Source: Bacteroidales bacterium
GTDB lineage: Bacteria > Bacteroidota > Bacteroidia > Bacteroidales > Tenuifilaceae
Direction: 5' to 3'
Length of the DNA: 64,000 nucleotides
Assembly: GCA_013376985.1 (NCBI GenBank)
Contig: JACABB010000015.1
Coordinates: 33,993-97,992, forward strand
Of the stretch, positions 17,011 through 24,497 are shown in pieces (positions within the stretch are counted from its first letter, which is position 1; the number at the start of each line of letters is the position of its first letter). Below the pieces are notes generated by a model, which worked only from the letters and a program-made list of their open reading frames with translations, was not told the origin of the DNA and searched no databases. Both the position numbers and the translations under genes were made by a program.

Positions 17011-17811
17011 TCAAAATTCATTATTTGATTTTATTTTCACAATTGCTCTAATTATGCTACCATTTTCAACTTTTAGACCAGGTATTATTGGATACTCTAT
17101 CAGACCATCACTTATGGAAGGTACTATTGATTTATGAAAGGTTGAATCAAACATGGAATCTCTATCTGGATAAATTAATAAATCACCTATGCATTCACCT
17201 TTTAATTGTTCAAATTTAGGGAGATGATCAGTACAGAAATTATCAATTTCTCTCAAAAGGTTCTTTACTAGAGAACTTGAATTATCACTTACTTCTTCTA
17301 TAATACCTCTTCTAAGCTTCTGTAACTCTTCGATAGTAACTTTTTTCAACGAAAGATAAAAATATTTACCTACATTAATTAATGTAGGTACATCATTAAT
17401 AATTTCCAAATCATAGACTCCCTTATATAATTTTTCGAAAATCAAGATCGAGGAATCAATCTTCTTTTTTTCTTCGAGTGCTTTTTTGCCTATAATTTCA
17501 TGTAGTGAACTAATATCATTTTGAACTTTAAGGAATTCATCCTTTTTGCATGGAATTGATTGTTTGATTTCATTCATCTGTCTGCTAATTGATGACAGCG
17601 AATTTTCTAGGCTGGAAATACGATCTTCTAATTCATCAATTCTATTGATTAATGAAGCATTTCCATTTTTCTTAAAGCTAAACTTTATCATTGGTAAAAT
17701 TTTTTCAATAATTCCAAATAAGTTTAATGATTTAAATTCAATTACTCCAGCCTCTTTGTCTGAAATTTGAACCTGAATTGTCATTTTTTGTTCATCAATA
17801 TTTACAATCAT
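17011..17811 (-). CDS. Coiled-coil protein with GrpE-like C-terminal domain
   Basis: The 266-residue protein has a long coiled coil (about 50-130, heptads such as LINRIDELEDRISSLENSL) and, after a helical middle, a compact C-terminal region (about 207-266). That region contains DSMFDSTFHKSIVP, GLIEYPIIPGLKVENG and SIIRAIVKIK. The order (FDxxxH, then a beta segment, then NGxxIRxxxVKI) mirrors the head domain of the Hsp70 nucleotide exchange factor GrpE (FDPxxHEA... LNGRVIRPAMVKV). Coiled coil plus this head is the GrpE layout. It lies 18 bases after an Hsp70-like gene, which supports the reading. It was not recognised by a search, only by eye. Confidence 0.6.
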   Translation of the reverse strand: MIVNIDEQKMTIQVQISDKEAGVIEFKSLNLFGIIEKILPMIKFSFKKNGNASLINRIDELEDRISSLENSLSSISRQMNEIKQSIPCKKDEFLKVQNDISSLHEIIGKKALEEKKKIDSSILIFEKLYKGVYDLEIINDVPTLINVGKYFYLSLKKVTIEELQKLRRGIIEEVSDNSSSLVKNLLREIDNFCTDHLPKFEQLKGECIGDLLIYPDRDSMFDSTFHKSIVPSISDGLIEYPIIPGLKVENGSIIRAIVKIKSNNEF

Positions 17812-17829
17812 AATTTTTTATTTTTAAAA

Positions 17830-19704
17830 TTAACGACCTATTTTTTCTAAATAAGTAATTGGTATTTTTACAACAACTTGATCATCTTTTTTTGCAATCA
17901 AAAAGAAACGGCTATTTTCAATTGCATTAAAGTCAATTTCAAGATTGACAACCTCGACGGTTCCTTGAGGATAAGAAAATTCTCCATTCCCTTCAAAAAA
18001 AACTTTATCATTTTTGTAGATGTTATTACCCGCATAGTAAACATCGTTATGGTAGGAAGAATATATGCTAAAGTTCATAGCAGATTGTTTTTCTGACAGA
18101 GGAGATGCTTGTGTTTCAAATTTTTGACTGGGTAAATTTTTCAAACAAATTGGCGATAAATAATTCACATGTTCTTCTTCATCAATCATATATTTATGGA
18201 TATACTTTTCTTGTATTTTCATTTTCTCTTCAATTTCCTGAACGCTCACAGTAACTCCAAGTCTTGAATAATCATATCGTATTTTATCAACCAAAGAAAA
18301 CTCGTTTGTAAGATTATGAGCGAATTCAATTAAATATGTCTTTTTAGAAACTCGCCTCAAATATCGTTCATTCACTAGCATGTACATAGCTCCTGCCATT
18401 ATAGCTCCTCCTGATGGTATATTAATATTTCCACTATCATTATCAAAACGAATTATTGAATCTGGCGATATCTTTTTTATGTTTTCTTCTAATAAAGTCT
18501 TCAATTCATAAAGAGAAGTTAATCCACCTGCTCCAAAAAAATAGTTTATTTTAATGTTTTTATTTTGGCATTCTAATATTTTCTGTTCAACAGTACTCCA
18601 AATTTTATTAATAACTGGTAAATAAACAGTTTCGCGAATTTCTGAATAGTTGATACGAACCGCTAAAGTTCCAAAACCACTTTTACGTTTTTCATAGATG
18701 TTTGAATAATTATTATTGCATAGCCATTCAATATAGACTTCTTCAAACCGAAACACAATATCATTTTTCATTCTTAAAGAAGATAAGTGTTTGATATCCT
18801 TAGTCCATATATCGTTCATTAATAATTTTTGCAATGGAAATTTCTTCCAAAAATTTTCCAATAAATTTTCTTTATTGATTTTTGGAATACTTTTTTCGAA
18901 TTCAGTATTCTCTACCAGTTTTTTAGTTATTAAATCCCAAAAAAGTTCATCAATTTGAGTTCCTGCATCAGCACTCCCCCCAGAATCAACAATTTCCTCA
19001 AAAATATTATCATCTTTTATTGTAAATGCAACAATATCCGTTGTTCCTCCGCCACAGTCAACAACAAGCATCGTTTCTCCCTTTTTCATTGAAATAAATT
19101 CTTTGGAGTGTGAAAGGATACTCATTGCTGCTCCCTCTGGTTCAAGTATTTTGGGCACCTCTTCATCAAAAGCTTTTTCAAAAACTTTTTCCATTATTTC
19201 CTTTGCTTTATTGTCCCATATTGTTGGAATAGTAACAGCCCACTTGGTTTGATCGTTCTCAATATTAACTGCTATTTCTTTTATCTTTTTTAATGTATAT
19301 ACTTTAATACATCTAATAAAAAGAGAAATTATATCAATTAAATCATAGTTTTTATTATCACTTCCTTTTACACTATTCTTTTGATTATACAAGTTCATTT
19401 TAAAGTTTTCGAAAAAAACCCATTCAGAAGGATCTTTTGAATTATAAAAAATTTCTTTACTCTTTCTACCCCAAAAGATGTTTGAATTATCTTCATTTAC
19501 ATCTTTTATGTCACTATCTTTTATCTTGCTTATTTTGTTAATCAAATCTGTTTTTACCAATAATGCGGTATCTGTTTTTGAATAATCAGTTGTTTTTCCA
19601 ACTAAATTTGCATTAACCTCCTCACCTTCTGAAATGAATCCCCAACAAGCTCCAGAATTAGTTGTCCCGAAGTCAATTGCAATTGCTAATGTTTTTTTTG
19701 TCAT
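17830..19704 (-). CDS. Hsp70-like actin-fold ATPase
   Basis: The 624-residue protein has the Hsp70/actin nucleotide-binding motifs: phosphate-1 IDFGTTNSG (10-18), TIPTIWDNKAKEIM (159-172), LEPEGAAM (187-194), phosphate-2 VVDCGGGTTDIVAF (214-227), an adenosine motif FFGAGGLTSL, and GGAIMAGAM. The C-terminal ~150 residues do not look like a canonical DnaK substrate-binding domain and may be a shorter beta domain. The overall form is closer to HSPA12-like Hsp70 relatives than to DnaK. It is the fourth gene of a five-gene minus-strand operon, four bases after the coiled-coil gene and 18 before the GrpE-like gene. It may drive folding, delivery or transport of the modified peptide or its maturase. 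Confidence 0.85.
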   Translation of the reverse strand: MTKKTLAIAIDFGTTNSGACWGFISEGEEVNANLVGKTTDYSKTDTALLVKTDLINKISKIKDSDIKDVNEDNSNIFWGRKSKEIFYNSKDPSEWVFFENFKMNLYNQKNSVKGSDNKNYDLIDIISLFIRCIKVYTLKKIKEIAVNIENDQTKWAVTIPTIWDNKAKEIMEKVFEKAFDEEVPKILEPEGAAMSILSHSKEFISMKKGETMLVVDCGGGTTDIVAFTIKDDNIFEEIVDSGGSADAGTQIDELFWDLITKKLVENTEFEKSIPKINKENLLENFWKKFPLQKLLMNDIWTKDIKHLSSLRMKNDIVFRFEEVYIEWLCNNNYSNIYEKRKSGFGTLAVRINYSEIRETVYLPVINKIWSTVEQKILECQNKNIKINYFFGAGGLTSLYELKTLLEENIKKISPDSIIRFDNDSGNINIPSGGAIMAGAMYMLVNERYLRRVSKKTYLIEFAHNLTNEFSLVDKIRYDYSRLGVTVSVQEIEEKMKIQEKYIHKYMIDEEEHVNYLSPICLKNLPSQKFETQASPLSEKQSAMNFSIYSSYHNDVYYAGNNIYKNDKVFFEGNGEFSYPQGTVEVVNLEIDFNAIENSRFFLIAKKDDQVVVKIPITYLEKIGR

Positions 19705-19707
19705 AAC

Positions 19708-21348
19708 TTAATTTTCTTTTCTTTTTAAATCATTGACCTTTAATTCAATTTTACTAGCGTAATCAGAAAACTTTTTATTACCATATAATTGAGAATAAAG
19801 TGAGTTTAAATAATCAATATCTTCAAGATCACACTTACTTATAAGAAATGAGAATGCATCATCAAAATCATTAGCGATATACCCCTTTAGGGAACATTTA
19901 GTTTTTAATGATGAAACGATCTTATCTTCCTTATCTTGATTGTTATTTCCTGCTATCAATTTCAATGGAGTTATCGTACTTTCACATTCTAATGTTCGTT
20001 CTGCAGCTAAGTCGGGAAATTCATACGATAATCGTCGATATGCTTGTGAATATAATTGAATAAAATTTGAAGCAAGTTCTCTATTCACTTGTTTTGGGAA
20101 ATATGTGTCTAAAATGATTGGCAATTTTGGTTTTGCTTCAGTTGCTAATAAATGATGAACATCTGCTATTCCAGCTAATGTGATTCCAATACATGAGCTA
20201 ATTAAATCAGACAATGGACTAACATCGTTAACATCTAAATAAAACAATCTTGAATAATCACCCAATACATCTAATTCGTTAATCGTGTTATTTGAGATTT
20301 TCTCTGTAATCCTCAATTTATCATAAGTCTCAACGTTTTGTTTTGCTGTTTGAAGTTTATCTGTTAAAACTTTGTTTTCTTTACCATCAAAAGAACCTAA
20401 AATCTCAATCATTTTCAATGACCGCTCATATGTTGCATTGACAATTAAAGGTAGCCAATCAATATCTATTGCCATTTCATTCCTAAAATGTTGTTGAGTT
20501 GTATATCCTAGCCCCCAAGATGAAAAAATTATTTTCAATTTTTTACCGTCAAACCGTGGTTCGATAACTAAAGATGGCATATCCTTCAAAAAATAAAAAA
20601 GCATTTCGGAGGCATGTAAGCCTGGCTTTGTATTTTTATTCCAAGCTGTAGGATAAAATGTGACAGGTCTTTCACTATTCCTGCCATATTCTTTCAGGAA
20701 AAGAGATTCAACATTTTGATATACAGTATCCCATACCTGTGAGCAGATTAATTCTTTTGTACCAATTCTTGAATCAACATGCATTGGCGCAATAAAAATA
20801 TTTAATGATAAAGGATTACTTTTGTATTGATTTATTGAATCAATGACATTCAATTTCTCCGATGGTAAAATAAATTCTTGACTATCTGAACTTGCTTGCC
20901 CCAACAGAAAATCTATATTCTTGAAATTATTTTCCAAAATGACTAAAGGAGAAATATTAAGAGGGAAATTTTTAAGAATATCTTGAATTAATGCGTTTTT
21001 AAAATTATTTCGAGCATTTTCTCTAGCTACCATTACGGATGTTTGTCTTGTAGCTAATGCATTAAAATAAGCTATTTCTTTTGAGTTAACAATATTTCGT
21101 TCATTTAATTCTCTTTGCAATTGAATATTTCTTTCGTTAACTTCTCGCTGGAAGGCGATCATTCTTTCATGCAATTTTTCTTGATTTTTCAAGTTTTGCT
21201 CATTTATTTCTTTTTGATGTGCTTTTAGAGATTCTTCTTTTTTATACTCTCTACCTCCTTCGCGTTGCTTTAGGTGATTACTAAATTCTCTAATTAAAGA
21301 TCCTGCAATACCTGAAATTATAATTGCTGCTCCTGTTGCTATTGGCAT
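19708..21348 (-). CDS. Membrane-anchored coiled-coil protein of the rSAM/Hsp70 operon
   Basis: An upstream in-frame start at 21513 exists, but the extra 55 residues lie over the precursor gene and look like its shadow. The ATG at 21348 gives 546 residues starting MPIATGAAIIISGIAGSLI. That short hydrophobic stretch is a possible membrane anchor; it is followed by a coiled coil (about 30-100) with repeats of 'QREVNERNIQLQRELNERN' type. The remaining ~440 residues are mixed alpha/beta with no family I recognise. The gene lies 28 bases downstream of the Cys-rich precursor and four bases before the Hsp70-like gene, so it is part of the operon. It could be the platform that links the Hsp70-like ATPase to a membrane. 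Confidence 0.75.
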   Translation of the reverse strand: MPIATGAAIIISGIAGSLIREFSNHLKQREGGREYKKEESLKAHQKEINEQNLKNQEKLHERMIAFQREVNERNIQLQRELNERNIVNSKEIAYFNALATRQTSVMVARENARNNFKNALIQDILKNFPLNISPLVILENNFKNIDFLLGQASSDSQEFILPSEKLNVIDSINQYKSNPLSLNIFIAPMHVDSRIGTKELICSQVWDTVYQNVESLFLKEYGRNSERPVTFYPTAWNKNTKPGLHASEMLFYFLKDMPSLVIEPRFDGKKLKIIFSSWGLGYTTQQHFRNEMAIDIDWLPLIVNATYERSLKMIEILGSFDGKENKVLTDKLQTAKQNVETYDKLRITEKISNNTINELDVLGDYSRLFYLDVNDVSPLSDLISSCIGITLAGIADVHHLLATEAKPKLPIILDTYFPKQVNRELASNFIQLYSQAYRRLSYEFPDLAAERTLECESTITPLKLIAGNNNQDKEDKIVSSLKTKCSLKGYIANDFDDAFSFLISKCDLEDIDYLNSLYSQLYGNKKFSDYASKIELKVNDLKRKEN

Positions 21349-21376
21349 ATTATCTAATTTATAAATTAATGAAAAA

Positions 21377-21754
21377 CTAACTACTATAACTACTTTTACA
21401 TCTATTGTAACAACTATCTGCACAAGTTTCAGCGCAACTTCCAGCACAATTTCCAGCACATCCTGCAGAACAGTCAAAACCACTTCCAGTAAAAGAAGTG
21501 TCATTAAGACCATTCAATTCATTGAGATGATGTACTTGCTCCAGTCCTATAATATTTTTATCATTTATCTGAGTTAATTCATTTTCAAACCCCAATTCAT
21601 TATTTTCTAAAAAAACTGGAACGGAGATTAAATCATTCATTATATTTTGCCCTAATAAATCATCATTGATATTAATAATTGGACTTAAATCATTATTAGT
21701 TGATAAGAAAGAATCTTCGTTATCAATTGCATGATCGTTAAAATCATCATTCAT
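21377..21754 (-). CDS. CXXX-repeat RiPP precursor peptide
   Basis: The 125-residue protein has an acidic, Asn/Asp-rich leader of ~93 residues and a C-terminal core with seven Cys at exactly four-residue spacing (95, 99, 103, 107, 111, 115, 119), followed by KSSYSS. The residues between the Cys are small or polar (SAG, AGN, AGS, AET, ADS, YNR). Its start overlaps the radical SAM gene by eight bases. The TIGRFAM 'CXXX-repeat target' radical SAM systems have precursors of this form, in which Cys sulfurs would be linked to carbons of other residues. Whether this precursor belongs to that family or a new one needs a profile search. A leader of this length is unusual for the class. Confidence 0.78.
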   Translation of the reverse strand: MNDDFNDHAIDNEDSFLSTNNDLSPIININDDLLGQNIMNDLISVPVFLENNELGFENELTQINDKNIIGLEQVHHLNELNGLNDTSFTGSGFDCSAGCAGNCAGSCAETCADSCYNRCKSSYSS

Positions 21755-22877
21755 AATTCTTTTTTTTACGAATTTTACTTTTATTAATTATTATTAAAGC
21801 ATACGCTAATTTCTTCTCTTTCTCGGTTAATTCCTTTTTTCTAGTCAAGAGTTTTGCTTGTAACTTACAATTGGCCATAAATTGGATAATAAAACCTTTG
21901 CACAGTACTGGAAATCGTTTTTTCAGATCACCAGTGTGTAGTAGGTTCATCCCGTAGCAGTTTGGACAAATGCTTACCAGCATACAGGTTTCGCATATTG
22001 GGTTGGCAAAGCAACTTTTGTTTTCAAAATCAACCTGTGCTATGACTTTTAATTGTTCAGTACTCAGGGTAACTGGCGAGATAATATGGCAAGGAAAAAC
22101 CCTACCATCGTAATCAACTAGTTCAGTTCCAGAACCTGTTCCACAATACTTAGGGGCATCAGTTTTGTGAAAAATTACAGTAACATCTAAATTGAGCAAA
22201 GAAACTCTTTCTAATTCTGGATTTACAACATAAAAATCGATAAGCAAAACCAACTGCTTAGCAAAAGCATCGAGAGTTTTTAATGTCCAATCAAGACCAA
22301 AAGCCAGATTGGCATGAACTTTATGCATTCCAACTCTATGAAGGTAAGTAACTCCTTTATAAAGTTGTCCCACCGTTTCTTTTGAAAGAGTCATTTTAAA
22401 AGGCTGAAACGGCCATGTGGTAATAAAATATTTAATGTCAATATTGACTGCTGAACTATTTCTATTCTGGTTTTGCATCTCTGGACTGCCATCGTAACTT
22501 AATCCTAGCACAATGCGTTCTTTGTGTTGAATAAACCATGCCTTCATTCCATCGTTCAGTAACGTTCCGTTGGTAGTAGCATACAAAATATAGGGCTTAT
22601 TCCATGTACAACTCCACATCCATTCTGCAATCTCTTTCATTCTATCAAACTCAAGCAATGGCTCACCACCCATAAAATCGAATTCAATTTCTTCACACAC
22701 TTTATCATTTTCTGCAAATATCTTTTCAATTATGCACTTTGCTGTTTCTAAAGGCATAGTCTTACTAGGATGTTTCTTCTTTTCGTAGCAATACACGCAA
22801 TTAAGATTACATTCATAGGTAAGCATTAGCATAATGCTTTTACGCTTAAAGAGAGATTGGGGAGTTTTTTTTAACAT
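21747..22877 (-). CDS. Radical SAM/SPASM peptide maturase
   Basis: The 376-residue protein has the radical SAM motif CNLNCVYC (Cys23, Cys27, Cys30), the GGEP motif (70-73) that binds the SAM amino group, and a C-terminal SPASM domain with cysteines in YCGTGSG, VFPCHI, CFANPICETCMLVSICPNC and a final Cys in VLCKGF. The last ~40 residues are very basic. Members of this family modify a ribosomally made peptide by radical chemistry, often making thioether links. Overlap with the Cys-rich precursor gene identifies its substrate by context. It is the first gene of the operon that continues through the coiled-coil, Hsp70-like and GrpE-like genes. Confidence 0.92.
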   Translation of the reverse strand: MLKKTPQSLFKRKSIMLMLTYECNLNCVYCYEKKKHPSKTMPLETAKCIIEKIFAENDKVCEEIEFDFMGGEPLLEFDRMKEIAEWMWSCTWNKPYILYATTNGTLLNDGMKAWFIQHKERIVLGLSYDGSPEMQNQNRNSSAVNIDIKYFITTWPFQPFKMTLSKETVGQLYKGVTYLHRVGMHKVHANLAFGLDWTLKTLDAFAKQLVLLIDFYVVNPELERVSLLNLDVTVIFHKTDAPKYCGTGSGTELVDYDGRVFPCHIISPVTLSTEQLKVIAQVDFENKSCFANPICETCMLVSICPNCYGMNLLHTGDLKKRFPVLCKGFIIQFMANCKLQAKLLTRKKELTEKEKKLAYALIIINKSKIRKKKNYE

Positions 22878-23277
22878 TTATTATTCTTGTCAATAGTTTT
22901 GGTTTTCACTATTTTGATTTGCTGCAAACTTTTTTACTTATAAACTCAAAGGTTAATGCCTGAAATTTATTTATATGCAATTAAACTTTGAAGTAAGTCA
23001 ATTCAATTAGTTTTGTGTTTATTAATGGTTTTTTAAAATTAAACATAACTTTTGGAAGTCACAAATACTAATTATTGGCTAAATGACTGAGCCTGCAAAA
23101 AAGCAATGCCAAAACATCAAAAAACACCCCTGAACAGTCAAAATTTGTTGACGAATTATTTTTAGTCTAAAATGAATTTGTAGGTAAACTCTTCTTGAGT
23201 TTGGTTATTGTGGTAGAGGTAACAAGAACCACTCAACTTTGCAAGAGCAACCTCCCACTCCTACTAGAGTTGAAGCC
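22878..23277. other. Intergenic region upstream of the radical SAM operon
   Basis: This is AT-rich and holds no gene. It must contain the operon promoter on the minus strand, but no clear -7/-33 pair was assigned. Its left part merges into the repeat copies starting at 23278. Confidence 0.4.
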
Positions 23278-23400
23278 AACCTCCCAACCCTCCTTAAAAT
23301 AAGGAGGGCTAATTGAGTACTGTAAGTTGGTTTGGTTTCAGAAAGAAAGTTTTGGAGTATGCAAAATTTGTTTCACCCCCTATTTAGGGGATTGGGGGTA
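23278..23400. repeat. Interspersed repeat R1 (aacctcccaaccctcc family)
   Basis: Starts aacctcccaaccctccttaa, contains a hairpin ccctcctta/taaggaggg, and ends with accccctatttaggggattg. It shares these end blocks with copies at 23864, 23992 and 24093. It ends 11 bases before the DUF559 stop codon. Confidence 0.75.
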
Positions 23401-23410
23401 GTTAAAAAAA

Positions 23411-23773
23411 CTATTTATTAAAATGCTCCTTAATAGTTTTAAGAACGCCCGTAAGGTTTTCTTTTACCTGTTTGTTTTCGAATCGAAGAACTTTAATGCC
23501 CATCAAACCAAGATGCTTATCACGATCCTGATCATTTTCAATTCCCTCGGAGGTATAGTGATGCTGACCATCAAGTTCAATAACAAGTTTCTCCGAAGGG
23601 CAATAAAAATCGGCAATGTAGTACCCTATGCTATGCTGCCGTCTGAATTTCCTACCACGTAATTTTTTATCCTTTAACATCGACCAAAGAATAAGCTCAG
23701 CTTCGGTCATATTTCGGCGCAGATGCTTTCGGGTTTCTTCCAGATATTTTATGTTATGTAGGATTGCTGGCAT
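23411..23773 (-). CDS. DUF559 endonuclease-domain protein
   Basis: The 120-residue protein fits the Vsr/DUF559 restriction-endonuclease fold: N-terminal NMTEAELILWSMLKDKKLRG, FRRQHSIGYYIADFYCPSEK, the acidic LVIELDGQHH and a late VLRFENKQV. The Asp in ADFYCP and the Glu and Asp in IELDGQHH are the likely metal ligands. DUF559 proteins are widespread, short, of unclear role, and often found among repeats. Here it is enclosed by members of one repeat family (R1 on the left, R2-R4 on the right), which suggests the gene and repeats move or spread together. Confidence 0.85.
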   Translation of the reverse strand: MPAILHNIKYLEETRKHLRRNMTEAELILWSMLKDKKLRGRKFRRQHSIGYYIADFYCPSEKLVIELDGQHHYTSEGIENDQDRDKHLGLMGIKVLRFENKQVKENLTGVLKTIKEHFNK

Positions 23774-23863
23774 GATTTAAAGATAGGAAGATTTTGGAAT
23801 TGTTGATGTGCCTTGCATAATTTATTCCTTTGCTTCTAGGATATTAAGTGGATGAACAAATAT

Positions 23864-23976
23864 AACCTCCCAACCCTCCTTAAAAATTGAACACTGAAAA
23901 TTGGCTTGATCTCAGATGAAAGAAATGGAGTACACGAAAATCTGTTTAGCCCCCTATTTTTAGGGGGTTGGGGGTA
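23864..23976. repeat. Interspersed repeat R2
   Basis: Same end blocks as R1: aacctcccaaccctcctt at the left and ccccctatttttaggggg at the right. The internal hairpin is shortened. Confidence 0.7.
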
Positions 23977-23991
23977 AAAAATAAAAACAAA

Positions 23992-24086
23992 AACCTCCCA
24001 ATCCTCCTTGGAAAGGAGGGCTAATTGAGGGCTGGAAATTGGGTTGATTTCTTGAAAAAAATTTTGAGGTATATAAGAATCTGTTA
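23992..24086. repeat. Interspersed repeat R3
   Basis: Begins aacctcccaatcctccttgg and keeps the aaggagggctaattgag block, but lacks the right-hand CCCCCTA...TAGGGGG block. Confidence 0.7.
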
Positions 24087-24092
24087 AAAAAT

Positions 24093-24370
24093 AACCTCCC
24101 AACCCTCCTTAAAATAAGGAGGGCTAATTGAGTACTGTAAGTTGTTCTGATTTCTTGAAGAAAGTCTTGGGGTGTACAAGAATTTGTTTCGCCCCCTATT
24201 TTAACGCAAGTTCGATGTAAGTATAACACATTGATCATAAGCATGGTGCTAGATTGTTACTTTGTCATGCTGAACGAAGTGAAGCATCTGTTTTATAGAT
24301 CATTAGATCCTTCGCTTCGCTCAGGATGACACCTTACATCGAACTCACGTTATTTTAGGGGGGGGTGAGG
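24093..24370. repeat. Interspersed repeat R4, split by a MITE
   Basis: Left part 24093-24203 matches R1. The right-hand block ccccctatttta|ggggg is interrupted between 24203 and 24351 by the element at 24204-24350. Confidence 0.75.
24204..24350. mobile_element. 147-bp MITE-like element with 18-bp terminal inverted repeats and target duplication
   Basis: The ends are acgcaagttcgatgtaag and the complement cttacatcgaactcacgt (two mismatches). The element is flanked by the 7-base direct repeat TATTTTA (24197-24203 and 24351-24357). The intact block in sister repeats R1 and R2 shows the empty target. The interior is one long imperfect hairpin that contains the 'cctgagcgaagcgaagg' motif seen at several other sites. 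It has no coding capacity, so movement would need a transposase in trans. Confidence 0.75.
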
Positions 24371-24394
24371 ATAAATAGTAACCCAATTATCAAC

Positions 24395-24443
24395 AAAAAA
24401 GAACCTAGGTGATTCTTCTTTTTACGAAGTTTTACCTAGGTTC
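24395..24443 (-). terminator. Rho-independent terminator of the cadherin-repeat gene
   Basis: Ten-base stem gaacctaggt (24401-24410) / acctaggttc (24434-24443). On the minus strand the stem is followed by six Ts. It lies 55 bases after the stop codon. Confidence 0.8.
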
Positions 24444-24497
24444 TCTTAAATTATCCTGCTAGCTCAGCTAATTGCCGCCAGCGTATTGGGTTTTCGC

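Noticed and set aside
21349-21513. 55-residue N-terminal extension of the coiled-coil gene
   Set aside because: It lies wholly over the Cys-rich precursor in another frame, and an ATG at 21348 gives a more natural start.
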